DNA from: CALKZN01 sp964633815
Lineage (GTDB): Bacteria > Pseudomonadota > Gammaproteobacteria > Arenicellales > Arenicellaceae
NCBI GenBank assembly: GCA_964633815.1
Contig: CAZWHW010000007.1
Location: 15,741-79,740, forward strand
DNA length: 64,000 nucleotides
Direction of reading: 5' to 3'
Shown here: positions 26,316-34,173 of the stretch, piece after piece
Position numbering within the stretch: the stretch's first letter is position 1
Layout: the number at the start of each line of letters is the position of its first letter
Notes under the pieces: model-generated
The model's database searches: none
Told to the model about the DNA's origin: nothing
What the model saw: the letters and a program-made list of their open reading frames with translations, nothing else
Position numbers and translations under genes: made by a program

Positions 26316-27680
26316 TTATTTAATTGTTTTTAGCAGATCATTTACTTTTTTTGATGCCACTACCTCACCTGCATTCACAAAAGCTTCATGGTTTGCTTCA
26401 ATATGATCTAAGTCATAAAGATAATTAACCATCATTCCCCATGAATTTTTAATCCCTTGCGGGCTTAAATCCGCATTCTTATGTAATAGTTCCAATCTTG
26501 CTCCATTATCCAAATGAAACCGAGCAACCGGGTCAATAATATTGTTTTTCTTTGAACGCGCAATTATAAAAAAATAAGAAAGCACTTGCAGAAGAGTATC
26601 TTCTTTAGTCAATAAACTTTCTATTTCTGGGTCTAGATTTTCTTCATTTTGAACACTATTTGACGCATTGACTAATGTCTCTAAAAACACTTGATATTTC
26701 TGACTAAAATCGACACTTTCAAAGTTATTTTTAATCAAAGATTCAACCCATTTGCGAAATCCAGGAACAGGAGAAAGTGTTACAAATTGATTGATATTAG
26801 GCAATTCACGTTGAATTTCGATAACAGCTTGTTTAATTAAAAAATTACCGAATGAAATCCCAAGAAGGCCCGGTTGGCAGTTTGAAATTGAATAGAATGC
26901 AGCTGTATTCAATCTTTTCATATCAATATTTTCATCACCGTCTTCTGAAAGAATCGTCTTAATTGAACCAGGAATATTTTCTAGCAAAGCGACTTCAACA
27001 AATATTAATGGTTCGTCGTTAATAGCCGGATGAAAATAAGCGTATAAACGACGGTTTGATTTGCCTACCCGCCGGCGTAAGTCGTCCCAACCTTTTATTT
27101 CATGTACTGCTTCATATTGAATAATGCGTTCAAGAATTTCGGCAGACGTTGACCAATCAATACGCCTTAACTCTAAAAAACCCCGATTGAACCATGAAGT
27201 GAATAAGTGTTGAAAATCATAGTCTAATAGTCGTAATTGTTTTCTTTTAGATGATTGTTGATTTATTTGATACAACAAATCATTGCGCATTGATACTAAA
27301 CGGTTTGTCGCTCCTGAAACACGGTTTAAACGTCGAATAAGTTCTATGCTTCTTGGCTCTGACGCAAAATGAATAGGTCTTTCAGCTTGACTACCTTGTT
27401 TTTGCCAATCATCGATTGCTGAATTTAATAATTCGGTGTTTACGCCAAATTCGGAACTTAATAATATAAAAAAATCTAGCCTCTCATCGTCATTTAATTC
27501 GTCATAGCGATTTAAAATTTCATGAGCAATCGCAAGTCCTGTGGCCCCACCTTTTCTTGATAAAAGATGCTCACATAGGTTATTTATGTCCATCTCATTA
27601 GGATTGATTCCTTTCGCTAAAGAGTGACCGGCTTCAGTAATACGTGAAATAAATTCACTGAATACATTTGATGTCTGCAT
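26316..27680 (-). CDS. matA: Malonyl-CoA decarboxylase (MatA/MCD)
   Basis: 454 residues, family PF05292. An N-terminal helical domain (about 60-185) is followed by the GNAT-like catalytic domain with PGLLGISFGNFLIKQAV, FVTLSPVPGFRKWVES (active-site Ser in SPVPGF) and FHLDNGARLELLHKNADLS...MMVNYLYDLDHIEANHE (catalytic His). It converts malonyl-CoA to acetyl-CoA and CO2. It overlaps the dctM stop by one base (TAATG), so translation is coupled. With matB it closes the path malonate to acetyl-CoA. Confidence 0.95.
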   Translation of the reverse strand: MQTSNVFSEFISRITEAGHSLAKGINPNEMDINNLCEHLLSRKGGATGLAIAHEILNRYDELNDDERLDFFILLSSEFGVNTELLNSAIDDWQKQGSQAERPIHFASEPRSIELIRRLNRVSGATNRLVSMRNDLLYQINQQSSKRKQLRLLDYDFQHLFTSWFNRGFLELRRIDWSTSAEILERIIQYEAVHEIKGWDDLRRRVGKSNRRLYAYFHPAINDEPLIFVEVALLENIPGSIKTILSEDGDENIDMKRLNTAAFYSISNCQPGLLGISFGNFLIKQAVIEIQRELPNINQFVTLSPVPGFRKWVESLIKNNFESVDFSQKYQVFLETLVNASNSVQNEENLDPEIESLLTKEDTLLQVLSYFFIIARSKKNNIIDPVARFHLDNGARLELLHKNADLSPQGIKNSWGMMVNYLYDLDHIEANHEAFVNAGEVVASKKVNDLLKTIK

Positions 27681-28993
27681 TAATTTAATCTCCCCATAAG
27701 AGTATCAGGCAGCCATGTAACCAACCCTGGAAAAGCAGACAAAATTATAATCGCGAGAATCATACATGCAACATATGGCAATGAACCTAACAAAATAGTT
27801 TTTAGTTTAATTTCAGGTGCTATACCGTTAATTACATATAAATTCAGCCCAACTGGTGGTGAAATTAGTCCTATTTCCATATTAATTGTCAAGATAACAG
27901 CAAACCAATATGGGTCAAAACCAGCGCTTATAATAATCGGCAATAAGATTGGCGCAGTCATCAATATGACAGCGACAGGAGGCAAGAAAAACCCTGCTAT
28001 TAATAAAAAGATATTAATTGCAAACATTAATATCCAGCGATTAACGTCTAAAGTTGCAATCCATTCTGCGATAGACTGAGTCACAAACAAACTTGAAAGC
28101 ATATATGAAAATACACCCGCTGCACCAATGATGAACAAGATCATGACACTTTCTTTTGTTGAATCCCTGAAAATACTCCACAGACCTTTAAAAGAATACA
28201 ATTTATAAACAACTACAGTAACAATTAAACATAGCAATGCTCCAACTGCAGCAGTTTCAGATGGTGTTGCTACACCGCCATACAATGCATATAAAACTCC
28301 TAAAATAATAATAATAAAAGGGGCAACTCTTGGCAGTACTTCAAATTTTTCTTTCCAGCTATATTCTTTTTTAATTACGTCCGATCCTTGTTGCCTCCAC
28401 GTAGAATAAATTGACCACATCATAAATAATAAGACTAATAATAGGCCAGGCAAAACACCTGCTAGGAACAACCTACCAATAGACGTTTCTGTAGCAATTC
28501 CATAAATAATCATTGTTACTGACGGAGGAATAAGAATGCCTAGAGTACCACCAGCAGCAATTGATCCTGATGCAACAGTTGCAGGATAGCCTCGTTTAAG
28601 CATTTCAGGGATACCCATTTTACCAATAGCGGCACAAGTTGCTGGTGATGAACCTGACATAGCTGAGAACAGCGCGCAAGCACCAAGGTTAGATACGACT
28701 AATCCTCCAGGCACTTTAGTTAACCACCGTTCTAAGGCTTCATACAAATCAGCGCCTGCCCTAGAAGAGGAGATAGCAGCTCCCATAATTATAAACATCG
28801 GTATTGAAAGCAATGCAAAGTTATCCAACTTGCCAAATAATAGTTCCGGCAAGAGTTCCAACGATGAAAACCCATCAAAAATAAGCAAAAAAATTGCTGA
28901 AACTAACATCAAACCAACCGCAATTGGCATTCCAGAGAATAAAATAGCAATTGTGGCAATAGCTATAATGGCACTAAGTAATAAAGGATCCAT
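27680..28993 (-). CDS. TRAP transporter large permease (DctM type), probable malonate carrier
   Basis: 437 residues with about 12 membrane helices. DctM signatures include FALLSIPMFIIMGAAIS, GCALFSAMSGSSPATCAAIGKMGIPEMLKRGYP, GGTLGILIPPS and INMEIGLISPPVGLNLYVING. It is the sodium-coupled transport subunit, working with the small membrane subunit and the periplasmic binding protein next door. It overlaps both neighbours by one base (TAATG). TRAP systems for malonate (MatPQM) are known in Rhodobacter and Sinorhizobium; the specificity here is inferred from matAB. Confidence 0.9.
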   Translation of the reverse strand: MDPLLLSAIIAIATIAILFSGMPIAVGLMLVSAIFLLIFDGFSSLELLPELLFGKLDNFALLSIPMFIIMGAAISSSRAGADLYEALERWLTKVPGGLVVSNLGACALFSAMSGSSPATCAAIGKMGIPEMLKRGYPATVASGSIAAGGTLGILIPPSVTMIIYGIATETSIGRLFLAGVLPGLLLVLLFMMWSIYSTWRQQGSDVIKKEYSWKEKFEVLPRVAPFIIIILGVLYALYGGVATPSETAAVGALLCLIVTVVVYKLYSFKGLWSIFRDSTKESVMILFIIGAAGVFSYMLSSLFVTQSIAEWIATLDVNRWILMFAINIFLLIAGFFLPPVAVILMTAPILLPIIISAGFDPYWFAVILTINMEIGLISPPVGLNLYVINGIAPEIKLKTILLGSLPYVACMILAIIILSAFPGLVTWLPDTLMGRLN

Positions 28994-29529
28994 TAGTGAC
29001 CACCAGGATTTTTAGGGATATTTCCTCTTATTGTTTCGGCAATATCAGCTAATAGTTGAAGCGCAAATAGTACAAAACCAACAGGAACAGATAAATACGG
29101 AATCCAAAGCCTAACTCCCCATACCGTATCTGAACGCCAATTACGTTCTAAGGCTATGTGAAAGATCTCATAACCATAAAAAGCAATAAGAAGGCTAAGA
29201 AGCATGGCGATTGAAAGAGAAAAGCATGCAAGAATTTTCTGTCCAGTTGGATTTAGTATAACTGACAAAAGATCAACATTTACATGCCCTCTTAATAACT
29301 GAACATAAGGCAAGCCAAGCAAAACTGCAGATATCATTAAATACACCACAGCTTCTGTTTGCCAAATGGTTGATCCATTTAAAACAAATCTAACCCATAT
29401 CATTTGACAAATAATCAGAACAGAAGCAGCAATCATTGCAGATGAAATAATGCCGAAAACTGTCGAAATTTTTCTTATAATTTGTATCCAGACAGGCACA
29501 CCTTGTCCTTTAGAATGAATAGTTCCCAA
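28993..29529 (-). CDS. TRAP transporter small permease (DctQ type)
   Basis: 178 residues with four membrane helices. It has the DctQ pattern: IWQTEAVVYLMISAVLLGLPYVQLLRGHVNVDLL in the middle and a C-terminal helix YLSVPVGFVLFALQLLADI. It pairs with the DctM-type subunit, whose start overlaps its stop by one base. It lies 167 bp after the binding-protein gene, and that gap holds a hairpin. Confidence 0.88.
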   Translation of the reverse strand: MGTIHSKGQGVPVWIQIIRKISTVFGIISSAMIAASVLIICQMIWVRFVLNGSTIWQTEAVVYLMISAVLLGLPYVQLLRGHVNVDLLSVILNPTGQKILACFSLSIAMLLSLLIAFYGYEIFHIALERNWRSDTVWGVRLWIPYLSVPVGFVLFALQLLADIAETIRGNIPKNPGGH

Positions 29530-29643
29530 AATATAGGCTCTTTTATGTATTTTGAAAAACTCAGCATTAGCAAATGATTGCCTGCTTACAGTTTAAGTTT
29601 AAATTATATTTTTTGTTTAAAGCTAATCCTATATTTAGGATTT

Positions 29644-29675
29644 AAGCTGAACCTATAAAGTAATAGGCTCAGCTT
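29644..29675 (-). promoter_or_regulatory. Intercistronic hairpin between the TRAP binding-protein and permease genes
   Basis: AAGCTGA plus CCTAT pairs with ATAGG plus TCAGCTT (12 pairs, one A-C mismatch, 6-base loop). It lacks a strong T run, so it looks like a processing, stabilising or leaky-stop element. Such stems often raise the binding-protein level over the permease. Confidence 0.55.
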
Positions 29676-29696
29676 AATAAAGTACTCTACAAATAA

Positions 29697-30683
29697 TTAG
29701 TCAACAGATAATGCAAGATCTAATAGCTTTTGACCACCAGGTGTATTCTCTGCAAATTCTTTGTATGAGGATTTCTTAGCAATTTCTCTCCAAGCATTAA
29801 AATCTTCTGTACTCATATTTGCAATTTTCACTCCAGCATCTTTAAAAGCTTTTGCTGACGCAGCATCAGCTTTTTTTGCTTCGGCCAAGTAGAATTTTTG
29901 AGCTTTTGCAGATGCAGTAGTTAATGCTTTTTGTTGCGCAGGATTGAGACCTTCAAATACAGTTTTATTCATCAACATTGGCTGATACATAAACCATAAA
30001 GCAACATCTGATGCTGGTGTAAAACATTTAATTTGCTCATGCAATCTATATGAAACAAAACTAGAAGATGATGTGTTTGCTGCATCTAAAACACCAGTTT
30101 GCATCGCTGAATAGATTTCAGATGAGGCCATTGATGTAATTGACGCACCTGCTTTAGCCAACATTTTTTCAAATGATTTACCAGCCGCTCGAATTTGTAC
30201 CCCTTTCACATCATTTGGATTAGTGATGCATTCACCCTTACTTCCAAAACCTCCCGCTAAATATCCATGCACCATCACCTTGATATCATCTTTAGCCATG
30301 ATTTCTTCGATTTTCTTCATAAAATCTGACTTAACAAGACGCGCACCATGATCATGGTTTTTAACCAAACCTGGCATTAATGTTAGGTTATATGCTGGTC
30401 GTTGTCCTCCAGCATAACTTAAAGGCAATACTGTCATATCTACTCGACCACGAGAGAGTGGATTGTATTGCTCTCTTGGTTTAAGTAGTGATTTTGAAGG
30501 AAAAATTTTAATTGATAAATCAACGTTGGCTGCCTTGACTTCATCGGCAACCATCTGAGCGACCTTATGACGAACATCTTTAGTCGACCACTGGTGGCTT
30601 AATTTTAATTCTTTTGCATTAAGTGGACCCATAACAAGAGCTGTAGTTAAGACTAAAGCCTGACATATATTTTTTAATTTCAT
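29697..30683 (-). CDS. TRAP transporter substrate-binding protein (DctP type), probable malonate binder
   Basis: 328 residues with signal peptide MKLKNICQALVLTTALVMGPLNA. The mature protein begins KELKLSHQWSTKDVRHK and has the DctP features RGRVDMTVLPLSYAGG, PNDVKGVQIRAAGKSFEKML (with the conserved Arg that binds carboxylate) and SAMQTGVLDAANTSSSSFVSY. It captures the acid in the periplasm. First gene of the operon P-Q-M-matA-matB, reading away from the GntR gene across a 153 bp control region. Confidence 0.9.
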   Translation of the reverse strand: MKLKNICQALVLTTALVMGPLNAKELKLSHQWSTKDVRHKVAQMVADEVKAANVDLSIKIFPSKSLLKPREQYNPLSRGRVDMTVLPLSYAGGQRPAYNLTLMPGLVKNHDHGARLVKSDFMKKIEEIMAKDDIKVMVHGYLAGGFGSKGECITNPNDVKGVQIRAAGKSFEKMLAKAGASITSMASSEIYSAMQTGVLDAANTSSSSFVSYRLHEQIKCFTPASDVALWFMYQPMLMNKTVFEGLNPAQQKALTTASAKAQKFYLAEAKKADAASAKAFKDAGVKIANMSTEDFNAWREIAKKSSYKEFAENTPGGQKLLDLALSVD

Positions 30684-30729
30684 TTTTCCCTCGTATTTTA
30701 TTTTAAAAATTCGACAAATATTAAATCAT

Positions 30730-30785
30730 ATTGTATACAATTTGACAATATAAGAATACAAAATATTTTTTATTGAATACAGTTT
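30730..30785. promoter_or_regulatory. Operator region: three repeats at 21 bp spacing
   Basis: ATTGTATACAAT at 30730-30741 is a perfect 12 bp palindrome. The core G(T/A)ATACA recurs at 30733, 30754 and 30775, exactly 21 bp apart, about two helical turns. The TTGTATACA core agrees with the operator I recall for MatR of Rhizobium malonate genes. It lies between the divergent TRAP operon and gntR and is the probable binding region of the GntR protein. Confidence 0.65.
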
Positions 30786-30836
30786 AGCTCCGATATATAC
30801 TTATATTTATTTAAAATCACAGCTTAAATTTATTGT

Positions 30837-31481
30837 ATGAATGAACAAAATATTTCACTCACCGAACAATTAGAGGAAGAAATTATTACAGGAATACTGA
30901 CTCCTGGTGAACATTTAGATGAAGCTGGTTTAGCAAAAAGGTTTGGAGTTTCAAGAACTCCTATTAGAGAAGCGTTATTCCAATTAGCATTTGTTGGTTT
31001 TGTAGATAGAAAACCCAGAAAAGGTAACTTTGTTGCCGAAATAGGTCCAAAAAAACTAGTAGAAATGTTTGATGTTATGGCTGAACTAGAAGCAATGTGC
31101 GCTCGACTTGCAGCAAGACGCGCAAATGAAAAACAATTACAAGAAATTATCGACGCTCATGAGGCTTGTTATGAAGTCAGCTCAAATGATGATTCTGACC
31201 TATATTTTTATCGAAATGAAGTTTTTCACAGCAAGATCAGACATGCAGCTGGGAACACTTTTTTGGTTGAAAAAACTGAACAATTATATAAAAGACTTAG
31301 AGCATATCGAAGACTTCAACTTCGAACTAGAGGTCGAGTAAAAACGTCTTATAGTGAACACAATGATATCATTGAAGCAATCAAAGATGGCGAACCTGAA
31401 AAAGCAGCTGAAATCATGCGCTCACATATCGTAGTTCAAGGAGAGCGTTTTGTTGACCTAATATCTTCATTAGAAAATTAA
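30837..31481 (+). CDS. GntR-family regulator (FCD type), probable malonate regulator (MatR-like)
   Basis: 214 residues. An N-terminal winged helix (about 8-70: GEHLDEAGLAKRFGVSRTPIREALFQL) is followed by an FCD ligand domain (about 78-200) with the metal/ligand residues in MAELEAMCARLAARRA, FHSKIRHAAGN and YSEHNDIIEAI. Divergent from the TRAP-matAB operon, so it probably controls both directions in response to malonate. The three phased repeats upstream suggest cooperative binding. Specificity is inferred from position. Confidence 0.85.
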   Translation: MNEQNISLTEQLEEEIITGILTPGEHLDEAGLAKRFGVSRTPIREALFQLAFVGFVDRKPRKGNFVAEIGPKKLVEMFDVMAELEAMCARLAARRANEKQLQEIIDAHEACYEVSSNDDSDLYFYRNEVFHSKIRHAAGNTFLVEKTEQLYKRLRAYRRLQLRTRGRVKTSYSEHNDIIEAIKDGEPEKAAEIMRSHIVVQGERFVDLISSLEN

Positions 31482-31523
31482 GTTTAATATCTAAGTTTTG
31501 CAACATAATAATTGTAAACATTT

Positions 31524-31982
31524 TCAGTTCTCTCCTTCTTTTAATACTGCATAATAACTAGCACTTAATATCGCGTTTTTTGCCGAACCAATAACGATAT
31601 CTAAGCAAAGTTTGCTTTTACCTTTTTCTATAAACTCGTTATTAAAAACTGCAAGTTCACTTTGTGAAATCGATGAAAAACACTCAATATCATCTGTAAT
31701 TGCTGACCTATATCGAATTTGAGCGTCACCAACAACAAGATCACCATCCATACCTAAAATGTGCATGTTATAACTACATAAAGCCCAACCAGTAAGTACA
31801 CCTAAAGAATAGATACTTCCAGCAAACCCAGTGCCATGAATATTCAAATTAACATCAAAGGGCGCATAAGTTTCGATCAAATCTACTTGCAGATTAACTA
31901 TTGAAAAACCCATAAATTCACTTAAAGGAATTGTATTTCGAATCTTTTGCTCCATCCAAACATTTGGTTTCGTTTTATTCAT
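31524..31982 (-). CDS. Hotdog-fold thioesterase-like protein (YiiD C-terminal domain family)
   Basis: 152 residues, soluble. The motif NLNIHGTGFAGSIYSLGVLTGWALC matches the YiiD_C family (PF09500), a hotdog-fold group annotated as putative thioesterases. There is no acetyltransferase half as in E. coli YiiD (FabY), so it is the single-domain form. Substrate unknown. It is convergent with gntR (42 bp apart) and not clearly part of the malonate cluster. The 31983-32151 stretch on its 5' side shows no gene. Confidence 0.7.
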   Translation of the reverse strand: MNKTKPNVWMEQKIRNTIPLSEFMGFSIVNLQVDLIETYAPFDVNLNIHGTGFAGSIYSLGVLTGWALCSYNMHILGMDGDLVVGDAQIRYRSAITDDIECFSSISQSELAVFNNEFIEKGKSKLCLDIVIGSAKNAILSASYYAVLKEGEN

Positions 31983-32151
31983 GCTAGTTTCGTTTTATTT
32001 ATTTCTATAAGTCTAGATTATATAAGGTTCTATTGATTGCCTGCAAAAAAGCACAACCCATGAAGAGTCTATGTGATAATCACTTAACTTAAAATTTTAA
32101 TCTGATTGATTAAAAGCGACTTTTCGTTCATCGTTAACCAAAGAGAAAACT

Positions 32152-32235
32152 ATGATGACAAAAGTAAAATCTACAAAACAAAGTACAAAAAAGGCGTTTC
32201 AAGATGCCCGTCGGGTAACGATAATATTCTTCTGA
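32152..32235 (+). CDS. Possible 27-codon reading frame next to attC
   Basis: ATGATG at 32152 opens a very short basic frame (MMTKVKSTKQSTKKAFQDAR...) with GAGA upstream, ending six bases before the attC site. ORFs that stop just before attC are the rule for integron cassettes, so this may be the remnant or the whole of an upstream cassette gene. Too short to judge on its own. Confidence 0.25.
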   Translation: MMTKVKSTKQSTKKAFQDARRVTIIFF

Positions 32236-32240
32236 AAAAA

Positions 32241-32312
32241 AACTAACAAAAACCAAAACTTACGCTTCCGGCTCGGACGCAGTAAACCGCGCCCATTTGG
32301 TGGGCGTTAGGC
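32241..32312 (+). other. Integron attC recombination site
   Basis: The complete attC layout is visible: R'' CTAAC (32243-32247), 5-base spacer AAAAA, L'' CCAAA (32253-32257); then L' TTTGG (32296-32300), spacer TGGGC, R' GTTAG within GTTAGGC (32306-32312). Both box pairs are exact complements and the spacers are the unpaired bubble. Between them TTAC-GC-TCCG pairs with CGGA-GC-GTAA (32260-32285), forming the terminal stem. The site ends GGGCGTTAGGC as in many chromosomal integrons. No integrase gene is in the window. Confidence 0.85.
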
Positions 32313-32345
32313 GCTATTTCATCCAAAATAAATTGAGGAAAATAA

Positions 32346-32648
32346 ATGGATAAAATAATATTTACTACTGAAAATCTACCAGAAGGAATAATTGTCAAAG
32401 AAGCCTTTGACATGATTCAGGTGACAGGTACAGTTGAGATATCTAATAAAGGTATGATTCGAGGGCTTATTGAACGAAAGAGGAATGAGTATCAAGAAGT
32501 AATAGACTCCTTTGTTAATAGCGCTCCAAGTGAATCAAATGCAATCTTAGGAGTTCAAATATCAACTTCATCACAACAATTTAGAAACGGTACGTTTTTA
32601 CATATTACCTATATAGGAACTCCTGCAATAATTGAAAATAATGCCTAA
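32346..32648 (+). CDS. Integron cassette gene: YbjQ-like small protein
   Basis: 100 residues, start ATG 34 bp after the attC crossover, with GAGG upstream. Its stop codon TAA lies inside GCCTAAC, the R'' box of the next attC, typical of a cassette gene. The pattern IIFTTENLPEGIIVKEAFDMIQVTGTVEI...SNAILGVQISTSSQQF...FLHITYIGTP resembles the YbjQ/UPF0145 pentamer-forming family (PF01906), though helices and loops differ. Function unknown. The fold call is by pattern only. Confidence 0.6.
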   Translation: MDKIIFTTENLPEGIIVKEAFDMIQVTGTVEISNKGMIRGLIERKRNEYQEVIDSFVNSAPSESNAILGVQISTSSQQFRNGTFLHITYIGTPAIIENNA

Positions 32649-32716
32649 CAAGTACATCAAAATCGCCCACAACAAACGTGAGCTGGACTCGCTAACGCTC
32701 GCCCTTTATATGGGCG
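32643..32716 (+). other. Decayed or truncated attC site
   Basis: GCCTAAC (32643-32649) is a canonical R'' box following the cassette gene. The right end TATATGGGCG (32707-32716) matches the spacer and first G of the upstream attC, but it is followed by GACGGC instead of TTAGGC, and the L boxes do not pair well. A CGCCC/GGGCG stem lies at 32700-32716. The remaining 32717-32890 shows no recognisable gene. Confidence 0.5.
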
Positions 32717-32890
32717 GACGGCTAGAAAACGCGAGGAAAATTCACCAAGTTTTCGCACAGACCTCATATACGGGTGCAATACTTTCAGGATGAAACAATA
32801 TCTACCTAGCGAAACGACAGACCGACCATTGATTCAATATAAACTGCAGAAAATGGAGAAACTCGAGCAATATGCTCTAACGGAGGAAGC

Positions 32891-33346
32891 ATGAAGTTCG
32901 GACGGAAAGCAACGTGGATGCTTGGACTTTTTCTCCTATGCGGCATCGTAGTCTATTTTCTCATTCAGTACAGCAGAGCCGGTTTATTTCCTCGCTCCAA
33001 GTTGGAGGCCGTGGTCGCGCAACTGCACGAAAAATCACTAGAACCTGGGCAGATACATCGCTTTCGGATCGACAGGTTCCCTGATCCTGCCTCATTACGC
33101 CCGCTAAAGGATGACGAGTACGTTAATAGAGGAGAGGGTCAAGGACTGGTATGGGCAGAACTATCGACAGACAGAACCCTGCTTATCGCATTCGAGACTC
33201 TCGATTTGGGGCACGCTGGCGAGTCGGGTTACCTCTATTCGGACAAGCCAGTTACCTCGGCGGACGTCGATGAGCTTGGTCGCGAATGGAAGCTCGGACG
33301 GCGAGTTTCCGAGCACTGGTGGGTGATTATCTACGACGGTGGCTGA
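32891..33346 (+). CDS. Membrane-anchored protein of unknown function, GC-rich
   Basis: 151 residues with a very good ribosome site (GGAGGA). One membrane helix (about 8-26, ATWMLGLFLLCGIVVYFLI) is followed by a soluble domain that ends WKLGRRVSEHWWVIIYDGG. No family recognised. Its base composition and codon use (CGG, CTC, GTC, GAC) are clearly GC-richer than all neighbours, and it lies next to attC remnants, so recent transfer, perhaps as an integron cassette, is likely. No attC is seen after it. Confidence 0.65.
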   Translation: MKFGRKATWMLGLFLLCGIVVYFLIQYSRAGLFPRSKLEAVVAQLHEKSLEPGQIHRFRIDRFPDPASLRPLKDDEYVNRGEGQGLVWAELSTDRTLLIAFETLDLGHAGESGYLYSDKPVTSADVDELGREWKLGRRVSEHWWVIIYDGG

Positions 33347-33418
33347 TCTTTTTGACGCCGTCCGGTACCACACCCAAGGGGCGAACAAGACGACGCTGAA
33401 CATTATTACAATTCGTTT

Positions 33419-34141
33419 TTATTTCCCTTTGACTGTTTCTATCACTTCGTCTAAGTGTTGATGTCTAACATCTGCGCCTTTCACTGAGTAAACGACATTT
33501 TCCAAAATATTCACGCAGTGATCGCCTACTTTTTCCAGACAGCGAGTCGCCCACATGATGTCAAGTGCACTGGTGATGGCATCCGGGTCTTTTTTCATGC
33601 GATCAACTAATTGTTTAGTCATTGAATGAAACTCACGATCAATAATATAGGCTTCACGCATTTGTTTGACAGCTGTTTTAACATCCATGCGCGCGAAACA
33701 ATCTAAGGTTTTTTGTAGCAATTTGCGTATGCTTTCTCCAGTGGAGATGAAACCTTTATAATATTTTTCTGGTGATTCAATCTCAATCGAATGTTGAATC
33801 ATGCGTGCCATGCGCTCAGTTTCATCACCAATACGTTCAAGATCACGAATACATTTTGTGACCGCAACCACTAAGCGCAAATCACTTGCAGTTGGCTGAC
33901 GACGTGCCAAAATTAATACGCATTCTTCATCAATTTCTATTTCAAATTGGTTGATTTTATAGTCTTCTGCGGCAACTAATGCTGCTTGATCTGCATTGCC
34001 ATCCATTAACGCGGTCATAACTCGGCCAAATTGTTCTTCAACTAGACCGCCCATTTGCAAGACGCGTTCACGAATATCATCCAATTCCTGATCAAATTGC
34101 TTATTAATATGGGTGCCAATAATATTGTTTTTTTCACTCAT
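33419..34141 (-). CDS. phoU: PhoU, phosphate uptake and signalling regulator
   Basis: 240 residues, all helical, two PhoU repeats (about 15-105 and 120-210). Motifs EIEIDEECVLILARRQPTASDLRLVVAVTKCIRDLERIGDE and the second-half RCLEKVGDHCVNILENVVY carry the metal-binding E/DxxxD sets. It links Pst transport to PhoR and keeps PhoB inactive when phosphate is ample. It follows pstB by 32 bp and ends the pst operon. Confidence 0.96.
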   Translation of the reverse strand: MSEKNNIIGTHINKQFDQELDDIRERVLQMGGLVEEQFGRVMTALMDGNADQAALVAAEDYKINQFEIEIDEECVLILARRQPTASDLRLVVAVTKCIRDLERIGDETERMARMIQHSIEIESPEKYYKGFISTGESIRKLLQKTLDCFARMDVKTAVKQMREAYIIDREFHSMTKQLVDRMKKDPDAITSALDIMWATRCLEKVGDHCVNILENVVYSVKGADVRHQHLDEVIETVKGK

Positions 34142-34173
34142 CGTTATTTCCTCTAAATATCACTTATGCCAAA

